DNA of 64,000 nt, from the NCBI RefSeq assembly GCF_033962415.1, contig NZ_JAVIKH010000005.1:94111-158110 (forward strand), in the 5' to 3' direction. Source of the stretch: Candidatus Cetobacterium colombiensis. Its GTDB lineage: Bacteria > Fusobacteriota > Fusobacteriia > Fusobacteriales > Fusobacteriaceae. The translations under genes and the position numbers were made by a program. This document shows positions 54,528 to 62,464 of the stretch, in pieces. Under the pieces are notes generated by a model. That model had not been told where the DNA came from. It ran no database searches and saw only the letters and a list, made by a program, of their open reading frames with translations. Position 1 is the stretch's first letter; each line of letters starts with the position of its first letter.

Positions 54528-55619
54528 ATGTTAACAGCACTTATAATGGCAGGAGGAAGTGGAGAAAGATTTTGGCCACTATCAACTCCAACTAAACCAA
54601 AACAATTATTATCTCTTTTTTCTAATAAATCTATGATAAGAGAGACCGTGGATAGAATTTTACCTATAATATCAGCTGATAAAATTTTTATTGCAACTAA
54701 TATATTACAAGCTGAAGAGATAAAAAAAGAACTACCTGATATACCAGAAGAAAATATTATAATTGAACCTGCTTTTAAAGATACAGCAGCAGCAATAGGA
54801 TATACTTCTTTAATAATTGAAGAAAAATTTAAAAATTTAGATGAAAAAATAGAAGTTGTAGTTTTAGCTTCAGATCATCTTATAAAAAATGATGAAAACT
54901 TTAGAAAAATCCTTTTAATAGGAGCAGAAGAAGCCAGAGAAAATTCAACTATAGTTACTTTAGGAATAAAGCCAGATAAACCAGAAACTGGTTATGGTTA
55001 TATAGAAGTAAATAATAATGAATCATTGTCTTTAGATAAAATTTATAAAGTTAGAAGATTTCGTGAAAAACCAAATAAAGAAACAGCAGAACAATATTTA
55101 ATCTCTGGAAAATATTTATGGAATTCAGGAATGTTTATCTTTACAATAGATACGATTTTTAAAAATTTCGAAGTTCTTATGCCAGAACATATGGAAGTGT
55201 TTAATAAAATTAGAACAGAAATTTGTAAAAATAAAATAGGATTAGAATTAAGTAATTGTGTAAAAGAATATTTTGATGAATTTGAAAAAATTTCAATAGA
55301 TTTTGGAATAATGGAGTATTCTAAAAATATTAAAGTTATACCGGTATCTATAGGATGGAATGATATCGGTAGTTTCACAGCATTGTCGGAAGTTTTTGAT
55401 TCAGATGAAGCAGGAAATATAATTAGAGATACAAAGACCATAATACATGATGCAAACAATAATATTGTTATATGTGATGACTGCTTAGTTTCATTATTAG
55501 GAGTTAAAAACTTAATAGTAGTAAAAAACGGAGATAATATTTTAATTTCTCATAAGGATAGTGCTCAAGATATAAAAAAAGTCGTTAATAAATACAATGA
55601 CTTAAAAAATAAAATTTAA
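54528..55619 (+). CDS. manC: Mannose-1-phosphate guanylyltransferase (second copy)
   Basis: 363 residues with MAGGSGERFWPLSTPTKPKQLL, ASDHLI, GYGYIEV, REKP and NSGMFIF. Like copy 1 it lacks an isomerase domain. Divergent from copy 1, so the two arose well before the gmd-fcl duplication or one was acquired separately. No phosphomannomutase or mannose isomerase gene is in the window. GGAG at 54517-54520 upstream. Confidence 0.9.
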   Translation: MLTALIMAGGSGERFWPLSTPTKPKQLLSLFSNKSMIRETVDRILPIISADKIFIATNILQAEEIKKELPDIPEENIIIEPAFKDTAAAIGYTSLIIEEKFKNLDEKIEVVVLASDHLIKNDENFRKILLIGAEEARENSTIVTLGIKPDKPETGYGYIEVNNNESLSLDKIYKVRRFREKPNKETAEQYLISGKYLWNSGMFIFTIDTIFKNFEVLMPEHMEVFNKIRTEICKNKIGLELSNCVKEYFDEFEKISIDFGIMEYSKNIKVIPVSIGWNDIGSFTALSEVFDSDEAGNIIRDTKTIIHDANNNIVICDDCLVSLLGVKNLIVVKNGDNILISHKDSAQDIKKVVNKYNDLKNKI

Positions 55620-55631
55620 GGAAGTGAAAAC

Positions 55632-55675
55632 ATGAAGGGAATAATACTAGCAGGTGGTTCAGGAACAAGACTTTA
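55632..55675 (+). CDS. rfbA: rfbA 5' exon (glucose-1-phosphate thymidylyltransferase, codons 1-15 start)
   Basis: ATG 55632 (GGAAGTG upstream) encodes MKGIILAGGSGTRL and the first two bases (TA) of the Tyr15 codon, then the group II intron begins with GTGCG at 55676. In the unspliced message the frame stops at once (TAG, 55674-55676). Joining to the 3' exon at 58148 gives the canonical RfbA start with the signature GGSGTRLYPVTKAISKQ in frame. Confidence 0.9.
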
Positions 55676-56434
55676 GTGCGACACGTTTCGTAATGAAAAG
55701 TTACGACATGTTAAAAGTAGCTTAAGGAACAAGCGAATTAACAGAGAACTATATTTTCGAGAAGTAGAATGAAGGAGTAACGCCCTGAAATGCTTCCTCT
55801 GATACTCCGATATGCATTTGGTGCTAACAAACTTGAGGTTATGTCATGTAAAATCAAGTTGCTAAAATGTATAAAGCTCGGTGAAGGCGGTTGAGAGTTA
55901 TCCCTAACATGTAAAGATGAGGAAATGCGAACCAGAGGTGGTCGAGATAGCGATAGACCGGGAGTCAAATTTATAAGGTAAGAATGCACGAAGGTGCTGA
56001 CAAAGTTTTGAATGTACAGCTCTAAACTTGTATACAATAGAAATGTTGTAACCGCAAAATTGTGGTGTAAGTGGCGATTAGTAAAAATTAAAGTTATGAA
56101 ACTCGCTATACTGTTACAGGCAGTATCAAGCTTACAGGGCTAAAGAAACTACCTAAGTAGATTTAATGATAGAAAATATGGAACGTGGAAAGCAAGGCAC
56201 AACGTTAAGACTTTGTTAGAGTTGTTGGTGAATATAAGTTAATAATTTAACGAAATTTCTTTAGTCTTGTGAGAGTAGGGGCACAGTACGGATGAAACCA
56301 TGATAATAAGTGGCGGACGGATAGCCCCAAGTCAATAATTTTAAAATTGTTTTAATTTAGAATTAATAGATGAATGGTAGCAAACCGTGACAATAAAGTT
56401 TCCTAATTCTTAGGAAGTAGGAGGCGTACAATCT

Positions 56435-58045
56435 ATGAGTCTAATAGATAAGATAGTTGATGAATCAAATATACGAGAAGCTATTTACTCGCTGAAAAGT
56501 AACAAAGGAAGTAAAACTCCTGGAGTAAATGGCGAAACCATTAAAGATATACTTAATAACGAAGATGAAATAGTAAAACGAATTAAATATGAATTAAAGG
56601 GCAAATATATACCTGGAAAGGTAAAAAGAGTTGAAATACCAAAACGAGATGGAGGAGTTAGACCACTTGGAATACCTGAAATCTATGATAGAGTGGTTCA
56701 AATGTGTATAAAGCAAATTTTAGAACCAATATTTGAAAAAGAGTTTTATCAAAACTCCTTTGGATTTAGAGTAGGTCATAGTACAGAACATGCGATAGCT
56801 TTATGCTATCATATGGTAAATATGTCAAAGTTGCATTTTGTTGTGGATATTGATATAAAAGGATTTTTCGATAATATAAATCATAAGAAACTAATAAAAC
56901 AGTTGCAAAGATTTAAACTAATTGATAACAAAATTCTATCAATAATAAAATGTATGCTGAAAGTTGAAACTGTATTACCAAATAAAGAAATTATTCTATC
57001 AGAGAAAGGAACACCTCAAGGTGGAGTGCTATCACCATTACTTTCTAATATTGTTTTAAATGAATTAGATTGGTGGATACACTCCCAGTGGAGTGGTATA
57101 AAAACAAAGCGAGAATACTTCAATGCTAGCACTAAATCCAGAGCCTTAAAAGAAACGAATTTAACAGAAGTTAAAATTGTTAGATATGCAGATGACTTCA
57201 AACTCTTTTGTAGAGATAGAGCTTCAGCAGAAAAGATGTTTAAACTAGTTAAAATATTTCTTAAGGATAGATTGAAATTAGATATTTCAGAAAAGAAATC
57301 TAAAATAGTAAACCTTAGAAAAGGATATAGCTATTTCTTAGGCATAAAGTTTAAAGCTATCAAGAACAGAGGTAAATATACCGCTAGGTCATTTGTTTCA
57401 GAAATTGCAACTAAAGGAATACAAAAAATGACAAAAGAGCAAATAAAAGAGATTCAAAAGAGACCAACTGCCCAAGCGGTCTTGCTATTTAATTCAAAAA
57501 TACGTGGAGTCCAAGATTATTATCGCATGGCTACAATGGTAAGTATAGATTTTAGTAAAATTGGATATATAATAAACAAATCCTTAATAAACAGATTAGG
57601 TAAACCTTCTAATAAGAGGGATAAGAAATACAAGCTCCGCTATAAGGGGTATAATCATCAAGTGTGGAATGTGGCTGATGTAACATTATTTACGCTACAA
57701 GCTTGTAAATTCAAAATACCAAAACTATTTTCAGCGAAAAATAAAGTTATGATAGAAGATAAAGTTGAATTAGATTCAGTGGCTGATGATTTACAGTTGA
57801 GATCAAAACTAAGGCATATGAGAAATTCAATTTGTGATATAACTGGAGAATATATTGGAGGAAGAGATGACTTCTATGTTCATTGGATAATTCCAAAAGA
57901 ACATGGAGGAACTGACAATATAGAAAACCTTATGATATTACATTCTTCATTCAAAACTATATTGAATAGCGAAAACAAAGAGGATTATTATAAAGACAAT
58001 GAAAACTATCAAAAATTATTAGAAACACTTTCTAAATATAAATAA
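56435..58045 (+). CDS. ltrA: Group II intron reverse transcriptase/maturase
   Basis: 536 residues. RT domain with PGVNGETIKDI, IPKRDGGVRPLGIPEIYDR, GTPQGGVLSPLL and the catalytic YADD at 251-254 (RYADDFKLF). A maturase (domain X) region follows (VLLFNSKIRGVQDYYRMAT), and the C-terminus has an HNH-like pattern (CDITGEYIGGRDDFYVHWIIPKEHGGTDNIENLMILH) without the usual second His/Cys. The RT-2 motif is GFRVGHS (residues 110-116) instead of GFRPxRS. It would help its own intron fold and splice and could drive retrotransposition. Strong GGAGG before the ATG. Confidence 0.92.
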   Translation: MSLIDKIVDESNIREAIYSLKSNKGSKTPGVNGETIKDILNNEDEIVKRIKYELKGKYIPGKVKRVEIPKRDGGVRPLGIPEIYDRVVQMCIKQILEPIFEKEFYQNSFGFRVGHSTEHAIALCYHMVNMSKLHFVVDIDIKGFFDNINHKKLIKQLQRFKLIDNKILSIIKCMLKVETVLPNKEIILSEKGTPQGGVLSPLLSNIVLNELDWWIHSQWSGIKTKREYFNASTKSRALKETNLTEVKIVRYADDFKLFCRDRASAEKMFKLVKIFLKDRLKLDISEKKSKIVNLRKGYSYFLGIKFKAIKNRGKYTARSFVSEIATKGIQKMTKEQIKEIQKRPTAQAVLLFNSKIRGVQDYYRMATMVSIDFSKIGYIINKSLINRLGKPSNKRDKKYKLRYKGYNHQVWNVADVTLFTLQACKFKIPKLFSAKNKVMIEDKVELDSVADDLQLRSKLRHMRNSICDITGEYIGGRDDFYVHWIIPKEHGGTDNIENLMILHSSFKTILNSENKEDYYKDNENYQKLLETLSKYK

Positions 58046-58064
58046 AATTTAAAATTATGATGGA

Positions 58065-58147
58065 ACGCCGTGTGCGGTGAAAGTCGCATGCACGGTGTGG
58101 AGCGGGGGAAAACTTGGAGATAACTTCAAAGAGTTACCTATCGCTAT
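58065..58147 (+). ncRNA. Domains V and VI of the rfbA group II intron
   Basis: Domain V is 34 nt at 58065-58098, a helix with GTGCGGTGAAAGTCGCAT as its distal arm and a GAAA tetraloop; the proximal catalytic triad reads CGC here. Domain VI follows (58100-58147): AGCG/CGCT base, TAACT/AGTTA upper stem, bulged A58140 as the branch point. These give the 3' splice site exactly. Confidence 0.85.
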
Positions 58148-58976
58148 TCCTGTGACAAAAGCTATAAGTAAACAGGTGATACCAATTTTTGATAAACCTA
58201 TGATATATTATCCCCTTTCTGTTCTTATGCTAGCTGGTATAAGAGAGATACTAATAATCTCTACACCGAGAGATGTTTTGGTATTTCAAGAACTTTTAGG
58301 TGATGGTAAAGAGCTAGATTTATCTATAACTTATGAAATTCAAGATTCACCGAAGGGGCTAGCAGAAGCTTTTTTAATAGGAGAAACCTTTATAGGTAAA
58401 GATTCAGTAGCACTAATTTTAGGAGACAACCTCTTCTATGGTCATGGATTTACAGGAATGTTAGAAAAAGCTGTGAAAAGTGATATAGGAGCTACAATTT
58501 TTGGTTACTATGTAAAAAATCCAAAGGACTTTGGTGTAGTGGAGTTTGACAAAGATGGAAAGGTTATGTCTTTAGAAGAAAAACCAGAAAATCCAAAATC
58601 AAACTATGCTATTCCAGGAATATATTTTTATGACAATAGTGTCATAGAAAAAGCTAAAATGGTAACACCATCAGAAAGAGGAGAGTTAGAGATAACCTCT
58701 ATAAATGAGATGTATCTAAAGGAAAATAATCTTCAAGTTATTAGCTTAGGAAGAGGTATGGCTTGGTTAGATACAGGGACTTTCGATGGACTTTTAGAAG
58801 CTAGTAACTTTGTAAAAACTATTCAAAGTAGACAGGGAATAATGATTGCATGTCTAGAGGAAATAGCATATAATAAAGGTTGGATAGATAATAGACAACT
58901 TTTAAAACTAAGTGAATCTCTAAGGAAAACTACTTATGGAGAGTATCTTCTTAGTTTAGTAAAAAACCATGAGTGA
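58148..58976 (+). CDS. rfbA: rfbA 3' exon (glucose-1-phosphate thymidylyltransferase)
   Basis: Continues the Tyr15 codon (T) and then PVTKAISKQVIPIFDKPMIYYPLS to the stop at 58976, giving a spliced protein of 290 residues, the usual RfbA length. Motifs: ILGDNLFYG (metal Asp), EEKPENPKSNYAIPGIYFYD and RGMAWLDTGTFDGLLEA. Makes dTDP-glucose from glucose-1-phosphate and dTTP, the first step to dTDP-rhamnose. An open frame starting at 58077 is intron sequence and not a real start. Without splicing no functional RfbA is made. Confidence 0.92.
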
Positions 58977-59007
58977 ATCATGGTTATTTTTTTATGAGGT
59001 GAGATTG

Positions 59008-59562
59008 ATGATAAAAGATTTAGTGGTTATAGAACCAAAAATATATAGTGATAGCAGAGGTTTTTTCTATGAGTTTTTCAATAGACAACAACTTTTAAAA
59101 TGTGGAATAGATGAAGAGTTTGTACAAGGAAATCACTCTAAAAGTAACTTTGGAGTTTTAAGAGGGTTACATTTTCAAATACAAAACTCTCAAGGGAAAC
59201 TAATTAGAGTTTTAAAGGGTGAGATTTTAGATGTTGTTGTAGATTTAAGAAAAAATAGTGAAACTTTTGGAAAACACTTTAAAATTATTTTAAGTGAAGA
59301 AAATAGAAAGATGCTGTTTGTGCCAAAGGGATTTGCTCATGGATTTTTAACATTAAGAGATAATAGTGAGATAGAATACCTGTGTACAGATTTTTATTCA
59401 CCTCAGTATGACTCTGGTATTCTATGGAAAGATAAAGATTTAGATATAGATTGGGAACTAGAAAAATATGGTTTAAAAGAAGAGGAGTTAATTATCTCAG
59501 AAAAAGATAAAAATCAAGGAACACTGAAAGAGTTTTTAGAAAAAGGTGGTGAAATAAAGTGA
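59008..59562 (+). CDS. rfbC: dTDP-4-dehydrorhamnose 3,5-epimerase
   Basis: 184 residues, a cupin. YSDSRGFFYEFFNRQQL, GVLRGLHFQIQNSQGKLIRVLKGEILDVVVDLR and FVPKGFAHGFLTL contain the catalytic His/Asp region. Third step of dTDP-L-rhamnose synthesis. ATG 59008 follows GAGGTGA. Its TGA overlaps the GTG start of the next gene. Confidence 0.93.
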   Translation: MIKDLVVIEPKIYSDSRGFFYEFFNRQQLLKCGIDEEFVQGNHSKSNFGVLRGLHFQIQNSQGKLIRVLKGEILDVVVDLRKNSETFGKHFKIILSEENRKMLFVPKGFAHGFLTLRDNSEIEYLCTDFYSPQYDSGILWKDKDLDIDWELEKYGLKEEELIISEKDKNQGTLKEFLEKGGEIK

Positions 59563-61592
59563 TACTAATTACAGGTGGAGCAGGGCAATTGGCCAAAGAG
59601 TTTCAGAGGTTTTTTAAAGAAAAGGGTACAAAGTTTTTAGCACCTAATAGATTAGAACTAGATATAACGGACTTTAGTAAAGTGAGAGAATATATTTTTG
59701 AAAATAATATAGATTTAGTGATTAACTGTGCAGCTTATAATTTTGTGGATAAAGCAGAAGAGGAAAAAGATTTAGCTTATACAATAAATGCTTATGCTGT
59801 GGAAAATATGGCTAAGGTGTGTAAAGAGAGAAATATAGAGTTTGTAACATATTCTACAGATTTTGTTTTTGATGGGAAGAAGATGGATGAATACAGTGAA
59901 GAGGATGAGATAAACCCAATCTCTGTCTATGGACGTAGTAAGGCTTTAGGCGAAAGATTGGCTTTAGATGAAAATGAAAGAACATTTATTTTTAGAGTTT
60001 CTTGGGTTTTTGGAGAAGAGGGAAAGAATTTTATTGAACAGGTAAAAAGTTGGTCTAATACTAGGGAGAGTATAAAAATAGCAAAGGATCAAGTTTCATC
60101 ACCCACAAGTACAATAGATATAGTTCGTATAACTATGGAAATATTAAAGTTAAGAAGAAGAGAGTATGGTATTTATCATATAAGTGGAGGGGGAACAACC
60201 TCTCGTTATGATCAAGGGAAATATATATTAGAAAAGTTAGGATATAAAGGTGAGATTTTAGAGGGGCGGTGTTTAGACTTTACTTCTTACGATATAAGAC
60301 CAAAGTATTCTAAGTTAAATACTAGTAAGGTAGAGGAACTTTTAGGAATAAAAATCCCTAGCTGGAAGAGTCGAATAGATGAGTATCTAAATGTTGGTAA
60401 AACCTATTTAGTAACAGGTGGAGCAGGATTTATAGGTGCTAACTTTGTTAAATATATGTTAGAGAAATATGCAGATATAAAGTTAGTTGTTTTAGATAAA
60501 CTAACGTATGCAGGAAATTTAGGAACAATAAGAGAGGAGTTAAAAGACTCTAGAATTTCTTTTGTAAAGGGAGATATTTGTAATAGAGAGCTAGTTGAAA
60601 ATATCTTTATGCAACATGATATTGATTATGTTGTAAACTTTGCAGCAGAAAGTCATGTGGACCGTAGTATAGAAAACCCTCAGATATTTTTAGAGACAAA
60701 TATACTTGGAACACAAAACCTAATGGAAGTTGCTAAAAACTTCTGGACTATTGGAAAAGATTCTAATGGTTATCCAATTTATAAAGAGGGAAAGAAATTC
60801 CATCATGTTTCAACAGATGAGGTATATGGAAGTTTAAGCAAGGATTTCGATATTCCAAAAGAATTAATTTTAGACGAAGCAGTGAGGAAGATTGCAACTG
60901 GTAGAAAAAACCTTCAAACTTATGGAGAAAAGATGTTTACAGAGTCTACTCCATTGGATCCAAGAAGTCCATATTCAGCATCTAAAACAGCATCTGATAT
61001 GATAGTGATGTCTTATGGAGAAACGTATAAGTTTCCGTTTAATATAACAAGATGCTCTAATAACTATGGGCCTTACCATTTTCCAGAAAAGCTTATTCCG
61101 TTAATTATTAAAAATATTTTAGCTGGAAAAAAGTTACCAGTATATGGAAAAGGGGATAATGTTCGTGACTGGCTATATGTAATGGATCACTGTAAAGGAA
61201 TAGATATGGTAATATCTAAAGTTGAAGCCCATGAAATCTACAACATTGGTGGATTTAATGAGGAGCAAAATATCAATATAGTGAAACTTACTATAGATAC
61301 AATAGCTAGAATAATGAAAGAGGAGCCAAAGTATCAATCAGTTTTAAGTACAGATTTATCCAATATAAATTATGATTTAATAACTTATGTTCAAGATAGA
61401 TTGGGACATGATAGTCGTTATGCCATTGATCCAACTAAGATAGTAACAGAACTTGGGTGGTACCCAGAAACTCCTTTCACAGAGGGAATCGAAAAAACAA
61501 TTAGATGGTATTTAGATAACCAAGAGTGGGTAGCAGAAGTTACCACTGGAGATTATCAAGGGTATTATGATAAAATATATAAAGAAAGATAG
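59559..61592 (+). CDS. rfbD-rfbB: Fused dTDP-4-dehydrorhamnose reductase / dTDP-glucose 4,6-dehydratase
   Basis: 677 residues. Residues 1 to about 277 are RfbD (ITGGAGQLAKEFQRFF, NCAAYNFVDKAEEE, YSTDFVFDGKK, YGRSKALGE). From about 280, RfbB begins with a second nucleotide-binding site (TYLVTGGAGFIGANFVKYM), FAAESHVDRSIENP, HVSTDEVYGSL, YSASKTASDMI (Tyr-xxx-Lys) and NNYGPYHFPEKLIP. So steps 2 and 4 of dTDP-rhamnose synthesis are in one chain. GTG start 59559 with GGTGG upstream, overlapping the rfbC stop. Confidence 0.92.
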   Translation: MILITGGAGQLAKEFQRFFKEKGTKFLAPNRLELDITDFSKVREYIFENNIDLVINCAAYNFVDKAEEEKDLAYTINAYAVENMAKVCKERNIEFVTYSTDFVFDGKKMDEYSEEDEINPISVYGRSKALGERLALDENERTFIFRVSWVFGEEGKNFIEQVKSWSNTRESIKIAKDQVSSPTSTIDIVRITMEILKLRRREYGIYHISGGGTTSRYDQGKYILEKLGYKGEILEGRCLDFTSYDIRPKYSKLNTSKVEELLGIKIPSWKSRIDEYLNVGKTYLVTGGAGFIGANFVKYMLEKYADIKLVVLDKLTYAGNLGTIREELKDSRISFVKGDICNRELVENIFMQHDIDYVVNFAAESHVDRSIENPQIFLETNILGTQNLMEVAKNFWTIGKDSNGYPIYKEGKKFHHVSTDEVYGSLSKDFDIPKELILDEAVRKIATGRKNLQTYGEKMFTESTPLDPRSPYSASKTASDMIVMSYGETYKFPFNITRCSNNYGPYHFPEKLIPLIIKNILAGKKLPVYGKGDNVRDWLYVMDHCKGIDMVISKVEAHEIYNIGGFNEEQNINIVKLTIDTIARIMKEEPKYQSVLSTDLSNINYDLITYVQDRLGHDSRYAIDPTKIVTELGWYPETPFTEGIEKTIRWYLDNQEWVAEVTTGDYQGYYDKIYKER

Positions 61593-61633
61593 AAAATAAT
61601 TAGTAAATTTTATAAATTAAAAAGGAGAGGATT

Positions 61634-62464
61634 ATGAAAAAAGTAACTAAAGCAGTTATACCTGCAGCAGGATTAGGAACAAGAGTGCTACCTGCAACAA
61701 AGGCACAACCTAAGGAGATGTTGGTCATTGTTGATAAACCTTCGCTTCAATACATTGTTGAAGAGCTTGTGGAATCAGGGATTGAAGACATATTAATAGT
61801 GACTGGAAGAAATAAAAATTCTATAGAAGATCACTTTGATCACTCTTTTGAGCTAGAAAATACTTTGGCAAAACATGGAAAAGATGAACTACTAGAAAAA
61901 GTAGAGACTATTCATGGAATGGCAAATATATATTATGTTAGACAAAACCATCCATTAGGATTAGGTCACGCTATATTAAAGGCAAAATCTTTTATAGGAG
62001 ATGATCCGTTTGTTATAGCTCTTGGAGATGATATTATGTACAATCCAGAGAAAGAGGTAACAAAACAACTTATCGAGAAATACAAAGAGTATGGTCACTC
62101 TGTAATTGGAGTTCAAGAGGTAAATCCTAAAGATGTATCAAAGTATGGAGTTATCAAACCAATAAAAGAGTTAGATTCTAAAACTGTTATTATGACTGAT
62201 TTTGTGGAAAAACCAAAGTTAGAAGAAGCACCATCGTTAAAGGCTTGTTTAGGGAGATATCTATTAACCCCAGATGTATTCCAATATCTAGAGAATACAG
62301 CTCCAGGTGCAGGTGGAGAAATTCAACTTACAGATGGAATTTTAGCTATGATAAATGATAACAAAAAAGTTTTAGCATATGACTTTGATGGTACAAGGTA
62401 TGACATAGGCAATAGTGCGACACGTTTCGTAATGAAAAGTTACGACATGTTAAAAGTAGCTTAG
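61634..62464 (+). CDS. galU: UTP-glucose-1-phosphate uridylyltransferase, interrupted by a group II intron
   Basis: The true coding part runs to 62414 (residues 1-260, ending GTRYDIGN plus one base), where a group II intron begins; its 3' exon lies beyond the window. The unspliced frame continues 17 residues into the intron and stops at 62464, losing the C-terminal KxGFLKA-type region of GalU. Motifs present: PAAGLGTRVLPATKAQPKEML, VDKPSLQYIVEELVESGIEDI, RQNHPLGLGHAI, LGDDIMYNPEKEV and GRYLLTPDVF. It makes UDP-glucose, which Ugd oxidises to UDP-glucuronate. AAAGGAGAGG upstream. Confidence 0.9.
   Translation: MKKVTKAVIPAAGLGTRVLPATKAQPKEMLVIVDKPSLQYIVEELVESGIEDILIVTGRNKNSIEDHFDHSFELENTLAKHGKDELLEKVETIHGMANIYYVRQNHPLGLGHAILKAKSFIGDDPFVIALGDDIMYNPEKEVTKQLIEKYKEYGHSVIGVQEVNPKDVSKYGVIKPIKELDSKTVIMTDFVEKPKLEEAPSLKACLGRYLLTPDVFQYLENTAPGAGGEIQLTDGILAMINDNKKVLAYDFDGTRYDIGNSATRFVMKSYDMLKVA

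Larger units (their letters stand above)
55676..58147 (+). mobile_element. Group II intron in rfbA, complete (2472 nt), encoding a reverse transcriptase
   Basis: 5' boundary GTGCGAC (consensus GUGYG). 3' boundary ...CGCTAT (AY consensus), with exon joining restoring RfbA. Domains I-III occupy 55676-56434, with exon-binding sites EBS2 (CTTGT, 56027-56031) and EBS1 (TAAAGT, 56089-56094) complementary to the 5' exon (ACAAG, ACTTTA). The reverse transcriptase gene is in domain IV (56435-58045), domain V at 58065-58098, and a domain VI branch-point A at 58140, 7 bases before the 3' end. Correctly oriented for splicing from the rfbA message. Confidence 0.93.

Noticed and set aside
58077..58147. Open frame from ATG-like codon at 58077 as the real start of rfbA
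   Set aside because: This stretch is group II domain V/VI (GAAA-loop helix, branch-point A58140). The genuine rfbA start is at 55632 and joins in frame after splicing.
62415..62464. GalU's own C-terminus (frame ending at 62464)
   Set aside because: The 50 bases from GTGCGAC are identical to the start of the rfbA intron and encode nothing like the conserved GalU C-terminus; the frame is read-through into intron RNA.
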